Shown here one piece after another: positions 37,995 to 48,146 of a DNA stretch of 64,000 bases. The notes under the pieces are model-generated. The model saw nothing but the letters and a program-made list of their open reading frames with translations. It was not told where the DNA came from and searched no databases. The stretch's first letter is position 1. Every line of letters starts with the position of its first letter. Made by a program: the position numbers and the translations under genes. Source of the DNA: Polynucleobacter sp. MWH-P3-07-1 (GTDB lineage Bacteria; Pseudomonadota; Gammaproteobacteria; Burkholderiales; Burkholderiaceae); contig NZ_CP061296.1 in assembly GCF_018687555.1 (NCBI RefSeq), positions 434,001 through 498,000 on the forward strand. Direction: 5' to 3'.

Positions 37995-39377
37995 TTGCAG
38001 ACTGAACACACTGGCTTAAAGCGCCATCTCAAAGTTCGACACATTCGCTTGATGGCTTTAGGCTCAACGATCGGTGTAGGTTTATTTCTAGGGTCAGCGA
38101 GTGCAATTCAATTGGCTGGCCCATCTATTCTCTTGGGTTATCTATTAGCGGGCATCGTTGCGTTTATTGTCCTGCGCACCCTTGGTGAAATGGCAGTCCA
38201 TCAGCCTGTCGCCGGTTCATTTGCAGCTTATGCCAATACCTATGTTGGTCCTGTAGCAGGGTATATGGTGGGTTGGGGATATTGGACCTACTGGATTGTG
38301 GTCGGTATAGCAGAAGTCACGGCAGTCGGTATTTACATGGGTATCTGGTTCCCCGAAACGCCTCAGTGGATTTGGGCTTTATCGGCTATTTTGATGATGG
38401 GCTTGATCAATTTGATTGCCGTCAAAGTATTTGGAGAGTTTGAGTTCTGGTTTGCTTTGATCAAAGTCGTTGCAATTGTTGCCATGATTGGTTTGGGTGG
38501 GGCCGTGATCTTTTTTGGCTTTACGAATGGCTGGCAGCCGATTGGTTTAGGTAATTTGTGGAGTCATGGTGGATTTTTTCCGAATGGCATTTCTGGCATG
38601 CTCCTCTCGTTGCAAATGGTCTTATTTGCCTATGTCGGAATTGAGATGATTGGCCTGTCTGCAGGTGAGGCCGAGAACCCTCAGAAGACTATACCAATGG
38701 CGATTGATTCTCTAGCCTGGCGTATCTTGATTTTTTACATGGGTGCGATTCTGGTCATCCTCGCCATCTTTCCCTGGAATCAGATTGGACAGCAAGGCAG
38801 TCCCTTCGTGGTGATGTTTGAGCGGATTGGTTTGCGTGAGGCAGCTGGCTTAATTAATTTTGTCGTCATCACAGCCGCACTCTCATCTTGTAACGCCGGT
38901 CTTTTTAGTGGCGGAAGACTTTTATATTCCTTGTCGATTAACGGCTATGCCCCCGCATCCTTTGCCTGCTTATCAAAGTATGGGGTCCCTGCAAGAGCCG
39001 TCGCTGCGACAGTCGCAGTGTGTTTGACTGGTGTGGTACTGAATTATTTTGTACCCGATAAAGCATTTCACTACATCATGGCTGCGGTCACTTTTGTGGG
39101 CTTGATGGTTTGGATTGCGATTTTGTTGACGCAAATTCAGTTCCGTCGCTCACTGACGAAAGCCCAGGTTGCTGAACTATCGTATCGCGCACCGTGGTGG
39201 CCTTATTCCTCGTGGTTTGCCTTGGCATTCATTGTCTTGGTTGTAGTGCTCATGGGCTTTCATGAGGATGCCAGGGTCGCTTTGATCTTAGGACCTTGTC
39301 TATTAGCGGTCTATCTGGCGATGTTTTATATCGCTGGCTTACATCGCAAAACGAAGTCGAATTCCATATCTAAATAA
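37995..39377 (+). CDS. Amino acid permease (APC family, alanine-linked)
   Basis: This 460-residue APC-superfamily transporter has about twelve membrane segments. The N-terminus GLKRHLKVRHIRLMALGSTIGVGLFLGSA and GPSILLGYLLAGIVAFIVLRTLGEMA are typical of the AAT subfamily (CycA, ProY, GabP). It starts with TTG, directed by a perfect AAAGGAGGT five nt upstream. Alanine dehydrogenase follows 11 nt after the stop, so D/L-alanine, glycine or serine are the likely substrates (inference from context). Confidence 0.88.
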   Translation: MQTEHTGLKRHLKVRHIRLMALGSTIGVGLFLGSASAIQLAGPSILLGYLLAGIVAFIVLRTLGEMAVHQPVAGSFAAYANTYVGPVAGYMVGWGYWTYWIVVGIAEVTAVGIYMGIWFPETPQWIWALSAILMMGLINLIAVKVFGEFEFWFALIKVVAIVAMIGLGGAVIFFGFTNGWQPIGLGNLWSHGGFFPNGISGMLLSLQMVLFAYVGIEMIGLSAGEAENPQKTIPMAIDSLAWRILIFYMGAILVILAIFPWNQIGQQGSPFVVMFERIGLREAAGLINFVVITAALSSCNAGLFSGGRLLYSLSINGYAPASFACLSKYGVPARAVAATVAVCLTGVVLNYFVPDKAFHYIMAAVTFVGLMVWIAILLTQIQFRRSLTKAQVAELSYRAPWWPYSSWFALAFIVLVVVLMGFHEDARVALILGPCLLAVYLAMFYIAGLHRKTKSNSISK

Positions 39378-39388
39378 AGGAGATTGAT

Positions 39389-40507
39389 ATGATTATTGGC
39401 GTACCTCAGGAAGTAAAAAATAATGAGTTTCGGGTTGGTCTTACCCCAGGTAATGTGAGCGGACTCTGTAAGCAAGGGCATTCAGTTTTATTGCAACGGG
39501 GAGCTGGAGCGCAAATTGGTTTAACCGATGAGTCTTATCGAATCGCGGGCGCCACCTTGGTCAATAGTGCGGCTGAGGTTTATGGAAAATCAGAAATGAT
39601 TGTCAAAGTAAAAGAGCCACAGGCGCAAGAGTGTGCAATGTTGCGCGAAGATCAAATTCTATTTACGTATTTACATTTAGCACCAGATCCCAAGCAAACT
39701 CAGGCCTTAATTGATTCTGGCGCCACTTGCATTGCCTACGAGACAGTGACATCGCGTTGTGGCGCATTGCCGCTCTTAGCTCCCATGAGCGAAGTTGCAG
39801 GGCGGATGTCCATTCAGGCGGCAGCATCTCATCTCGAAAAAACCAACGGCGGTTTGGGGGTCTTGATGGCAGGCGTACCGGGCGTCGCGGCTGCAAAGGT
39901 CGTGATCTTGGGTGCTGGCGTTGTCGGCCGCAATGCTTTGCAGATGGCAGTCGGCCTGGGTGCCAATGTGAGTATTTTTGATCGAGATCTTGAGCGCCTA
40001 AGGCAAATCGACGCAATCTTTGGTAACCGAGTCAAAACACTGTACTCAGATTCGCTGTTGGTAGCGCAAGAAGTTCATGAGGCGGATGCTGTGATTGGCG
40101 CAGTCTTGCTCCCGGGCGCTGCTGCTCCTAAACTCGTTAACCGCGACATGATTCGGAAAATGAAAGCAGGTGCAGTCGTAGTGGATGTGGCGATTGATCA
40201 GGGTGGCTGCTTTGAAACTTCGAAACCAACGACGCATGCTGACCCTACCTATGAGATCGACGGTGTCATTCATTATTGCGTAGCCAATATGCCGGGTGCA
40301 GTCGCAAGAACTTCTACCTTTGCGCTCACCAATGCCACATATCCTTTTGTTGAAGCCCTTGCCAAGCGGGGAGTGATTGAGGCCTTGAGGAAAGATCAGT
40401 ACCTACGTCATGGTTTAAGTGTGCATCGCGGAGTGCTGACTTCAGAGCCAGTGGCTGCAGCCCAAAAGCTGGACTTTGTGCCAGCCGAGGAGCTAATAGC
40501 AGCCTAA
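39389..40507 (+). CDS. ald: Alanine dehydrogenase
   Basis: This 372-residue NAD-dependent enzyme interconverts alanine with pyruvate and ammonia. It opens MIIGVPQEVKNNEFRVGLTP, has the active-site block KVKEPQAQECAMLREDQILF, the NAD loop VVILGAGVVGRNALQMAVGLGANV near residues 171-194, and HYCVANMPGAVARTSTFAL near 292-310. All match Ald and not PntA. With the permease it forms a two-gene operon for using alanine as carbon and nitrogen source. A strong hairpin follows. Confidence 0.96.
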   Translation: MIIGVPQEVKNNEFRVGLTPGNVSGLCKQGHSVLLQRGAGAQIGLTDESYRIAGATLVNSAAEVYGKSEMIVKVKEPQAQECAMLREDQILFTYLHLAPDPKQTQALIDSGATCIAYETVTSRCGALPLLAPMSEVAGRMSIQAAASHLEKTNGGLGVLMAGVPGVAAAKVVILGAGVVGRNALQMAVGLGANVSIFDRDLERLRQIDAIFGNRVKTLYSDSLLVAQEVHEADAVIGAVLLPGAAAPKLVNRDMIRKMKAGAVVVDVAIDQGGCFETSKPTTHADPTYEIDGVIHYCVANMPGAVARTSTFALTNATYPFVEALAKRGVIEALRKDQYLRHGLSVHRGVLTSEPVAAAQKLDFVPAEELIAA

Positions 40508-40522
40508 GCCTTGCTCTGCGCG

Positions 40523-40558
40523 GAGTGGGTGTGGCGCCGATCGGGCCACTACCCACTC
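40523..40558 (+). terminator. Terminator-like hairpin after ald
   Basis: GAGTGGGT at 40523-40530 pairs with ACCCACTC at 40551-40558, with an inner GTGGC/GCCAC stem. The hairpin is GC-rich and stable but followed by TCATTC rather than a T-run, so termination efficiency is uncertain. Confidence 0.6.
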
Positions 40559-40620
40559 TCATTCAATCGCTTGGAGACTTCCTATAAGATGGACACTTAT
40601 CTCAAAAGGCATTCAATCTG

Positions 40621-41196
40621 ATGGATTTTTCTGTAATCTCCCTGTCTGCTGGTGTCGTTGCTTTAGCGGAAATGGGCGATAAAACCCAACTGCTATCACT
40701 CATGTTGGCGGTTCGTTATCCCAAGCAGGCCTGGCCCATTATTGGTGGCATCCTAATAGCCACTTTGGTGAATCATGCTGGAGCTGCTTTTTTAGGTCAG
40801 CTCTTGGCAAGCTTTATCCATCCTGAGATCTTGCGCTGGATTTTGGGCGCAAGTTTTATTGTGATTGGCGCTTGGCTATTGGTGCCTGATCAGCTGGAAG
40901 ATGAGAATCAATCCAAAAAGGTGCACGGTGCTTTAGCCGTCTTCTTGCTGACAATGATGCTCTTCTTCTTGGCCGAGATGGGGGATAAGACTCAAATTGC
41001 TACGATCGCACTCGGTGCCCGCTATAACGACGTACTTTCAGTCACAGCAGGAACTACCTTGGGCATGATGTTGGCTAATGCTCCGGCAGTATGGATTGGG
41101 CAGAAATTTACCCAACGCGTCCCCTTAAAGTGGGTTCATGCGATTGCTGCAGTTGTTTTTATCGCCATAGGCCTCATTACTCTGATTTGGTCATAA
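40621..41196 (+). CDS. Gdt1/UPF0016 family cation exporter
   Basis: This 191-residue membrane protein has two inverted copies of the family motif EMGDKTQ (ALAEMGDKTQLLSLMLA near residues 15-31 and FLAEMGDKTQIATIALGARY near 115-134). Six hydrophobic segments are expected. Bacterial members such as MneA export manganese and eukaryotic ones move Ca and Mn; Mn export is the best guess. No yybP-ykoY manganese riboswitch is recognised in the 113 nt upstream. It is followed after 43 nt by pepN. Confidence 0.88.
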   Translation: MDFSVISLSAGVVALAEMGDKTQLLSLMLAVRYPKQAWPIIGGILIATLVNHAGAAFLGQLLASFIHPEILRWILGASFIVIGAWLLVPDQLEDENQSKKVHGALAVFLLTMMLFFLAEMGDKTQIATIALGARYNDVLSVTAGTTLGMMLANAPAVWIGQKFTQRVPLKWVHAIAAVVFIAIGLITLIWS

Positions 41197-41239
41197 GCTA
41201 GCGCCCTGCAGATTCTTGCCGGACGACTAAAATAGTCAA

Positions 41240-43849
41240 ATGAAAACGGATCTACCCCAAAGCTTTCGCCGGCTGGAATACCAGCCCCCAAATTACACTT
41301 TTCGTCATGTTGAGCTGGATATTGCATTAGATCCGGCGCGAACCATCGTTAAAAGCCGTATCGAGGTCTTACCTGGCGCCTCACATAAAGCTGGAATGCC
41401 CCTTGTGCTTCAGGGTCAGGAGCTGGAATTCGTGAGCTTGCGCATTGATGGTGAGGCGCATAAACATTTTGAGCTGACCCCTGCAACACTGACAATTCAT
41501 TCTTTACCAGAGGGCGGTAAAAAAGCCTTCATCATTGAGATTATTTCTGTTTTCTGCCCAGAGAAAAATACTAGCTTAATGGGCTTGTATGTGTCGAATG
41601 GGAATTTCTTTACTCAGTGTGAAGCAGAGGGTTTTCGAAAGATTACCTATTTCTTAGACCGTCCCGATGTGATGGCGCGTTATAAGGTGGTACTGAGGGC
41701 GCGAGAAGCTGAGTGCCCAGTCCTGTTGGCTAACGGCAATCTCATTGCTCAAGAAAAACTCCCAAATGGTTGGCATAGCGCAACCTGGGAAGACCCCTTT
41801 CCAAAGCCATCCTATTTATTTGCGCTGGTTGCAGGTAAGTTGGAATGTATTGAAGAAACGATTACCACCAGCAGTGGCGCGAAGAAGTTATTGCAGATCT
41901 GGGTAGAGCCCCATGATCTTCCAAAAACGCGACATGCGATGGACTCTCTTGTTGCAGCCATTCATTGGGATGAAAAACGTTTTGGTTTGGAGTTAGATCT
42001 CGAACGCTTCATGATTGTGGCGGTGAGTGATTTCAATATGGGTGCGATGGAGAATAAAGGCCTCAATATTTTCAACACCAAATTTGTTCTTGCTCAGCCT
42101 GAGACAGCAACAGATGTTGACTTTGCCAACATCGAGAGCGTAGTTGCTCATGAGTATTTCCATAATTGGACTGGTAATCGCGTTACTTGTCGTGATTGGT
42201 TCCAGCTTTCTCTTAAAGAGGGATTGACGGTCTTCCGCGATCAAGAATTTTCTGCTGATCAAATGGGTAGCGAATCTGGAAGAGCGGTTAAGCGGATTGA
42301 GGATGTCCGTTTATTGCGCCAAGTGCAGTTTCCGGAAGATGCCGGCCCAATGGCTCACCCAATTCGTCCTGATGAATATCAAGAGATCAATAACTTCTAC
42401 ACCGTAACGGTTTACGAGAAGGGTGCCGAAGTAGTCAGGATGTATCAGACCTTGCTTGGTAAAGAGGGCTTTCGGAAAGGGATGGATCTCTATTTCCAGC
42501 GCCATGATGGCCAAGCAGTTACTTGCGATGATTTCCTGGCTGCAATGGCGGATGCCAATCAGCGTGATCTGAGTCAGTTTAAGAATTGGTATAGCCAATC
42601 CGGTACGCCGCATGTCAGGGTTCAAGAGCGATACGATGCCGAGAAAAAGCAATACCACTTACACCTTTCTCAAAGTTGCGCGCCAACCCCTGGACAGCCT
42701 GAGAAAAAGCCTTTCTTGATTCCTCTGAAAATGCGCCTGATTACAGAGACGGACAATCCAGCAGAGATCTTGCTAGAGCTAACACAAGCTGAACAATCTT
42801 GGACTTTTGATCACATTGATCAATGTCCAGTGCTGTCGATTAATCGGAATTTCTCAGCCCCGATTCAACTGGACTTTAATCAGAGTCAAGATGATTTGTT
42901 GATATTGTTCTCGCATGACGACGATGCGTTCAATCGCTGGGAGGCTGGACAAAAATTAGCAATGCAGATGATTCTAGACAATCGTTTGCCCGATCAGAAG
43001 CTCATTGAGGCTTATCGAAGTCTTCTGCTGGATCCACAGTTAGACCCGGCTTTTAAAGAGCTTGCATTAACTTTGCCAGCAGAGAGCTATCTCTATGAGC
43101 AAGGTCAAGATGTCGATCCCCAAAAAATCTACCGAGCTCGCACTGCATTTCGTCATGCCATCGCAAGCCAGCTCAGAATGGAATTCGCGGCGATTTATCA
43201 GCAAATGCAGACCCCTGGACCATTCAAGTCGGATGGCGTCACAGCGGGTAAGCGGGGTCTGAAAAACTTTGCACTGAATATGTTGCTTGAGGCTGATGTC
43301 AATGTCTGGGCTCCCATGGCCGTAAATCAATATCAGCTTGCAGACAATATGAGTGATCGTTATGCAGCCCTAGCTGGTTTAGTCAATCATGATGCTAAGG
43401 CCGCCAAAACTTGTTTAGTAGATTTCTATGAACGTTTTAAAGATGACCCATTGGTTATTGATAAATGGTTTGCATTGCAAGCCATGCGCCCACCTTTGGA
43501 AAATGCAGGATCTACCTTGAATGAGGTGCGGTATCTGCAACAGCATGAAGCATTTAAGCTCAATAACCCAAACCGAGTGCGCAGCCTATTTCATGCTTTT
43601 TGCATGAGCAACCCAGCCAGCTTCCATCAGATTGATGGAAATGCTTATTCCTTCTGGGCAGAAAGTATTTTGGCTTTGGATCCCGTCAATCCTCAAGTGG
43701 CAGCCCGTCTTGCGAGAGCTCTAGATCGTTGGCGTTTATTTGCAGAGCCCTATCGCAGCAATATGCATGCCGCACTAGAGCGGGTTGCCCAATGCAATAC
43801 CCTCTCATCTGATGTGAGAGAGGTCATTACTAAGGCTTTGGGTAACTAA
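41240..43849 (+). CDS. pepN: Aminopeptidase N
   Basis: This 869-residue M1 zinc metallopeptidase cleaves N-terminal residues from peptides in the cytosol. It has the exopeptidase motif GAMENKGLN near residue 266, the zinc site VVAHEYFHNWTGNRVTCRDW (HEYFH, about residues 302-306) and the third ligand in KEGLTVFRDQEF near 324. The C-terminal helical domain of about 400 residues is complete. Length is like E. coli PepN (870). It converges on the PIN-domain gene with 3 nt between. Confidence 0.96.
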   Translation: MKTDLPQSFRRLEYQPPNYTFRHVELDIALDPARTIVKSRIEVLPGASHKAGMPLVLQGQELEFVSLRIDGEAHKHFELTPATLTIHSLPEGGKKAFIIEIISVFCPEKNTSLMGLYVSNGNFFTQCEAEGFRKITYFLDRPDVMARYKVVLRAREAECPVLLANGNLIAQEKLPNGWHSATWEDPFPKPSYLFALVAGKLECIEETITTSSGAKKLLQIWVEPHDLPKTRHAMDSLVAAIHWDEKRFGLELDLERFMIVAVSDFNMGAMENKGLNIFNTKFVLAQPETATDVDFANIESVVAHEYFHNWTGNRVTCRDWFQLSLKEGLTVFRDQEFSADQMGSESGRAVKRIEDVRLLRQVQFPEDAGPMAHPIRPDEYQEINNFYTVTVYEKGAEVVRMYQTLLGKEGFRKGMDLYFQRHDGQAVTCDDFLAAMADANQRDLSQFKNWYSQSGTPHVRVQERYDAEKKQYHLHLSQSCAPTPGQPEKKPFLIPLKMRLITETDNPAEILLELTQAEQSWTFDHIDQCPVLSINRNFSAPIQLDFNQSQDDLLILFSHDDDAFNRWEAGQKLAMQMILDNRLPDQKLIEAYRSLLLDPQLDPAFKELALTLPAESYLYEQGQDVDPQKIYRARTAFRHAIASQLRMEFAAIYQQMQTPGPFKSDGVTAGKRGLKNFALNMLLEADVNVWAPMAVNQYQLADNMSDRYAALAGLVNHDAKAAKTCLVDFYERFKDDPLVIDKWFALQAMRPPLENAGSTLNEVRYLQQHEAFKLNNPNRVRSLFHAFCMSNPASFHQIDGNAYSFWAESILALDPVNPQVAARLARALDRWRLFAEPYRSNMHAALERVAQCNTLSSDVREVITKALGN

Positions 43850-43852
43850 ATG

Positions 43853-44236
43853 CTAATGTGACTTATTCACAAAACTAACTTTGAGTTTAGTTGCTAGTGC
43901 CCCCAGTTTTTTATCTAGAGTCCATAACTGGGCGTTTTCAGATAACAGGGTTGATGCAAGTAAAGAGATATCAATTGCCCCACAACCCGTATCGAAGAGT
44001 TTGTATTCTTCAATGAAATACAAAATCTCCTCAGTTCCAGCGATAGCTGCTTGACGTAAAAATCCCATTTGTTCAATAGTTTTCGCTCGCGGGTTAGGCG
44101 GAGTGCCACAAGCAATTTCTAAAATGACTAATGGGTGACAAATAACCCGATCATTAATTAGCAATGATTCTAATAAGGGGTTATTTTTTCTGAAATGTTG
44201 TATCCATATCGATGTATCGGCTAGCACGAAACTCAT
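43853..44236 (-). CDS. PIN-domain toxin, VapC type
   Basis: This 127-residue PIN-domain protein is a likely ribonuclease toxin. The acidic quartet is visible as Asp7 (VLADTSIW), Glu40 (VILEIACG), Asp89 (GAIDISLL) and Asp108 (LWTLDKKL). It starts 2 nt after the antitoxin stop, the usual antitoxin-first order. VapC toxins typically cut tRNA or rRNA; the target here is unknown. All catalytic positions look intact, so the module is probably active. Confidence 0.9.
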   Translation of the reverse strand: MSFVLADTSIWIQHFRKNNPLLESLLINDRVICHPLVILEIACGTPPNPRAKTIEQMGFLRQAAIAGTEEILYFIEEYKLFDTGCGAIDISLLASTLLSENAQLWTLDKKLGALATKLKVSFVNKSH

Positions 44237-44238
44237 GA

Positions 44239-44442
44239 TTATTTTTCGGCTCCCGGTTTTCGACGAGGAATATCTTTCATTTGAGGACTTTTACCCCCTA
44301 GTGCAGCAAGGCGCTTTGCTACCTGAACCCTGACGAATACCTGTAAAGCCTCTCGAAATAGATCCGATTTATCAATGCTAGGGTCGGCCAGCTCTAGGGC
44401 CCTTTGATAAAGGGCATCATCAATGGTTACGGTGGTGCGCAT
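44239..44442 (-). CDS. Antitoxin, VapB type (ribbon-helix-helix)
   Basis: This 67-residue protein opens [20 protein letters not shown], a ribbon-helix-helix DNA-binding start, and ends with [19 protein letters not shown], a basic tail common in VapB proteins that neutralise VapC. ATG 44442 is chosen; the frame is open to 44493, but the extra codons cover the operator-like repeats. It should repress its own operon together with the toxin. It is transcribed divergently from fbp. Confidence 0.88.
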   Translation of the reverse strand: MRTTVTIDDALYQRALELADPSIDKSDLFREALQVFVRVQVAKRLAALGGKSPQMKDIPRRKPGAEK

Positions 44443-44460
44443 GTTTTCATCCTCATCAAA

Positions 44461-44493
44461 TTTGATGTATATTAGCATCAAATTTAGCATCAA
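44461..44493. promoter_or_regulatory. Operator-like repeats upstream of vapB
   Basis: TTTGATG at 44461-44467 is the inverted copy of CATCAAA at 44476-44482. The block TTAGCATCAA occurs at 44472-44481 and again at 44484-44493, 12 nt apart. This is typical of autoregulated toxin-antitoxin operators bound by RHH antitoxins. It lies 19 nt before the vapB start. Confidence 0.6.
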
Positions 44494-44592
44494 TCAATCG
44501 TGGCGCATTTTCCTAAAAACTGAGTTTCCTAATCCAGAAAAGGGCAAAATAGAGCACATAAATCAATTTGCTTTATTTCGGAGAATTTTCTT

Positions 44593-45585
44593 TTGAGCAC
44601 CCATATTCATTTAGAGCAGTACCTCAAAACCGCTAAGCCAAAAGGCAACTCTATTCCTTCTGGGTTACAAGAGCTCTTGATGGCTGTCGCCAATACCTGT
44701 AACACACTCAGTCATGAGGTTGCACAAGGCGCTTTAATTGGTTTGCTGGGCTCAGCAGGGACTGGCAATGTGCAGGGTGAGGTCCAGCAAAAGTTAGACG
44801 TCATCGCCAATGACTTATTGATTGAAGGTGTTCAGGAGTGCAAGGCTCTGGCTGGTCTTGCTTCTGAAGAAATGGAATTACCGATGCCTGTTCAAGGAAC
44901 GGGCGATTACTTGTTGCTCTTTGATCCTTTGGATGGTTCGTCCAATATTGATGTCAATGTATCGATCGGCACTATTTTCTCAATCTTGCATAAACAGAAT
45001 CCAACGGCACCATTACAAAACAGCGATTTCTTGTTATCTGGCCGTCATCAAGCTGCCGCAGGTTATGTTGTTTATGGCCCGCAAACCACCATGGCGCTTA
45101 CTTTGGGTGATGGGGTGGTGATGTTTACTTTGGATAAAACGATTGGTCAGTTTGTCCTAATCAAGGATAGCGTCGAGATTGCCCACTCCACGAAAGAATT
45201 TGCTATCAATATGTCCAATATGCGTCATTGGGCTCAGCCTGTGCAGCGTTATGTTCAGGAATGCCTCGATGGCGTTACGGGTGCGCGGCAGAAAGACTTT
45301 AATATGCGCTGGATCGCCTCAATGGTGGCTGATGTCCATCGTGTCTTATCGCGCGGCGGTGTCTTTATGTATCCATGGGATCAACGAGAGCCCAATAAGC
45401 CCGGTAAGTTGCGTTTGATGTATGAGGCTAATCCGATGAGCTTTTTAGTTGAGCAGGCAGGTGGAGCATCAAGCAATGGAACGCAAGTGATTATGGATAT
45501 CCAGCCTCAAGACTTGCATGAGCGGGTATCTGTGATGCTCGGTTCTAAAGAAGAAGTTGAAAAACTACAGAGCTATCACGCCTGA
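44593..45585 (+). CDS. fbp: Fructose-1,6-bisphosphatase class I
   Basis: This 330-residue gluconeogenic enzyme hydrolyses fructose 1,6-bisphosphate. The metal site [20 protein letters not shown] lies near residues 106-125, and [36 protein letters not shown] near 256-290 carries the substrate and catalytic residues (quoted here by its ends). It starts with TTG, preceded by GGAGAA. Gluconeogenesis fits growth on small acids such as malonate-derived acetyl-CoA and alanine. It overlaps the convergent cphA1 stop by 10 nt. Confidence 0.95.
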   Translation: MSTHIHLEQYLKTAKPKGNSIPSGLQELLMAVANTCNTLSHEVAQGALIGLLGSAGTGNVQGEVQQKLDVIANDLLIEGVQECKALAGLASEEMELPMPVQGTGDYLLLFDPLDGSSNIDVNVSIGTIFSILHKQNPTAPLQNSDFLLSGRHQAAAGYVVYGPQTTMALTLGDGVVMFTLDKTIGQFVLIKDSVEIAHSTKEFAINMSNMRHWAQPVQRYVQECLDGVTGARQKDFNMRWIASMVADVHRVLSRGGVFMYPWDQREPNKPGKLRLMYEANPMSFLVEQAGGASSNGTQVIMDIQPQDLHERVSVMLGSKEEVEKLQSYHA

Positions 45586-48146
45586 ACTTTTTCTTTTAGA
45601 TAGGCGAGGGATTCTTCTACTTGGTCGATGAGGATCAAGCAAATATCACCTGGCTCTAAATCATTCAGCGCAGTATCGATGGCCAAGAACTCGCCGTAAA
45701 TCTCTTTGACTTGCTTGGCTTTCTTGGCACCTGACAAGCCATCTTGCAATAACTTCATCACTTCACCATCAGCACGTCCGCGCTGACATTGGTCTTCGTA
45801 GAGGATCACATTATCAAAATGGTTTCCCAAGATGCGGGTGAGGTCGCGAATATCTTCATCGCGTCGATCGCCTGCACCGCTAATGACCACATGGCTCTTC
45901 TTGGGCATCATCGCCTCGATGGCACTAGCTAAAGCACGCATAGCATCGGGATTGTGACCATAGTCTGCAATCACGGTAGCGCCACGATGCTGGAATTGAT
46001 TAAAGCGACCAGGCACCGCGTTGGCTGAACTCTCAAAGCTATTGAGGCCTCGAGCAATCTTCTCGGCATCCAAACCAAGCACCCAAGCAGCACCAATAGC
46101 AGCCATGGCGTTTTCAATCTGAAAACCCAGCACTCCATTTTGAGTCAGCGGAATTTCACTAACAGGGAAGCGATAAATCACTTTTGACCCTTTGGTGGCC
46201 ACGATGTAGGTGCCATCACAAAAGATCACTTTTTTGTTCTTGGCGCGGTGCGCAGCGATCACGGGATGATGTTGATTTTGAGCAAAGAACACGACACGTC
46301 CCTTACAGATATCTCCCATTTTGGCGACGATGGGATCCGCAGCATTCAGGACCGCTGCACCAGTGGCGGCCACATTTTGAACCACAACGCGCTTCAAAAT
46401 AGCCAAGTCTTCTACACTCGAAATAAAGTTCAAACCAAGGTGGTCGCCTTCACCGATATTCGTAACGACTGCGACTTCACAGCAGTCAAATCCCAGACCT
46501 TCGCGCAACATACCGCCACGTGCAGTTTCTAAAACAGCAGCATCAACGTCAGGATGCATGAGAACATTGCGGGCGCTCTTGGGTCCGCTACAGTCGCCAG
46601 AATCAATTAAGCGATGATTGACATAGACACCATCAGTCGTGGTCATGCCCACGCGCAGACCGGTTTCACTGAGGAGGTGGGCAATCAGACGAACCGTCGT
46701 CGTTTTGCCATTAGTGCCCGTTACAGCAACTACTGGAATGCGACCGTCTTCACCTTGGGGGAACATCGTATCAATAATGTATTCACCAACGGGGCGACTT
46801 TTTCCGTAAGAGGGCTTGAGGTGCATCCTGAGTCCTGGTGCAGCATTGACTTCAACAATGCCGCCACCTTGAGCTTCCAAGGGCTTATAAATTTCTTCGC
46901 ACAGGATATCTACACCCGCAATATCGAGACCAATCATTTGTGCAGCAGCAATCGCGCTAGCAGCAACATCGGGGTGAACATCGTCAGTAACATCAGTTGC
47001 AGTTCCACCAGTGCTCAGATTGGCGTTATTGCGTAAGAGTACCCGTTCTCCTTTTTTGGGGATATATCCCGGCGTGAGATTAGAGCTGGCTAAGTGCGCT
47101 AAAGCAATATCATCAAACCGAATTTTGGTAAGGGCAGTAGCATGGCCATCACCACGCAGCGGATTTTGATTTTCTATCTCAACCAATTGGGCAACGGTAT
47201 GGCTGCCATCGCCAACCACTTGGGCGGGCTCGCGTCTTGCAGCGGCAGCGAGTCGGTTGCCAACCACCAAGAGACGATAGTCTTGCCCTGGGAGATAACG
47301 CTCCACAATCGTTTCATCACCAAAGGCTTGGGTAACCATAAAGCCAGCACGAATTTCTGCTTCAGTTTGAATGTTGGCAACAACACCCTTACCTTGGTTG
47401 CCATCTTTGGGCTTCAGGACGACCGGGCCACCAATTTTTTGAGCTACGCGCCAGGCATCATCTGCTGTAGTAACAACATCACCAATCGGAACAGAAACAC
47501 CAGCAGCTGCCAATAAGTTTTTAGTGAGCTCTTTATCTTGTGCAATCGCTTCAGCAATGGCGCTGGTATCGCTGGTCTCGGCAGCTTGAATACGCTTCTG
47601 TTTGCTACCCCAGCCAAACTGCACCATACTGCCTTCCGTCATGCGACGGTAGGGGATATTGCGTTGGATTGCAGCATCGACGATTGAGCCTGTGCTGGGG
47701 CCGAGACGGACATCTTCGTAGAGTGCCTCTAGCTCGGCAAGGGCTGCAGTCAGATCAAAAGGTCCATCATTGAGAGTGGCTTGCACTAAAGCAAAAGCGA
47801 AGTCGAAAGCCATGCGGGCAACCAACTCTTCGGTGTACTCGACAACCACTTGATAAACATCCGCTTCGATCGTTTGGACTGTTCTGCTAAAAGTTACAGG
47901 ACAACCCGCCTGGGATTGAAGACCCAATGCAGCGTACTCTAAGACATGAGCTAAAGAGAGCACCTCGCTTTTACCGCCCCTGCGCATATTGCCCAATTGT
48001 GGAAAGCGAGAGCGAATCTTGGATTCAAATTGAGGAATGAGATCAATGGAGCGCTCTGCAGGTTCGCAAGAAACGACTGCCTCTAAGGCGGTGTGACGTG
48101 ACCATAAGTTGGGGCCACGCAGAATACGGATGCGAGTGATTTCCAA
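45576..48146 (-). CDS. cphA: Cyanophycin synthetase CphA1
   Basis: This 856-residue enzyme polymerises aspartate and arginine into cyanophycin. It has an N-terminal domain ([20 protein letters not shown]), an ATP-grasp domain (residues about 215-470, [17 protein letters not shown]), and a Mur-ligase-like domain with P-loop [10 protein letters not shown] near residues 475-484 and an intact C-terminal part ([20 protein letters not shown]). It starts at TTG directly abutting the stop of the upstream cphA2-like gene, with GAGG five nt before. Both active sites look complete. Confidence 0.95.
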   Translation of the reverse strand: MEITRIRILRGPNLWSRHTALEAVVSCEPAERSIDLIPQFESKIRSRFPQLGNMRRGGKSEVLSLAHVLEYAALGLQSQAGCPVTFSRTVQTIEADVYQVVVEYTEELVARMAFDFAFALVQATLNDGPFDLTAALAELEALYEDVRLGPSTGSIVDAAIQRNIPYRRMTEGSMVQFGWGSKQKRIQAAETSDTSAIAEAIAQDKELTKNLLAAAGVSVPIGDVVTTADDAWRVAQKIGGPVVLKPKDGNQGKGVVANIQTEAEIRAGFMVTQAFGDETIVERYLPGQDYRLLVVGNRLAAAARREPAQVVGDGSHTVAQLVEIENQNPLRGDGHATALTKIRFDDIALAHLASSNLTPGYIPKKGERVLLRNNANLSTGGTATDVTDDVHPDVAASAIAAAQMIGLDIAGVDILCEEIYKPLEAQGGGIVEVNAAPGLRMHLKPSYGKSRPVGEYIIDTMFPQGEDGRIPVVAVTGTNGKTTTVRLIAHLLSETGLRVGMTTTDGVYVNHRLIDSGDCSGPKSARNVLMHPDVDAAVLETARGGMLREGLGFDCCEVAVVTNIGEGDHLGLNFISSVEDLAILKRVVVQNVAATGAAVLNAADPIVAKMGDICKGRVVFFAQNQHHPVIAAHRAKNKKVIFCDGTYIVATKGSKVIYRFPVSEIPLTQNGVLGFQIENAMAAIGAAWVLGLDAEKIARGLNSFESSANAVPGRFNQFQHRGATVIADYGHNPDAMRALASAIEAMMPKKSHVVISGAGDRRDEDIRDLTRILGNHFDNVILYEDQCQRGRADGEVMKLLQDGLSGAKKAKQVKEIYGEFLAIDTALNDLEPGDICLILIDQVEESLAYLKEKVQA

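Noticed and set aside
43470..43480. TTGCATTGCAA palindrome
   Set aside because: It lies within the pepN coding region, so it is probably a chance match; it lowers confidence in the two intergenic copies.
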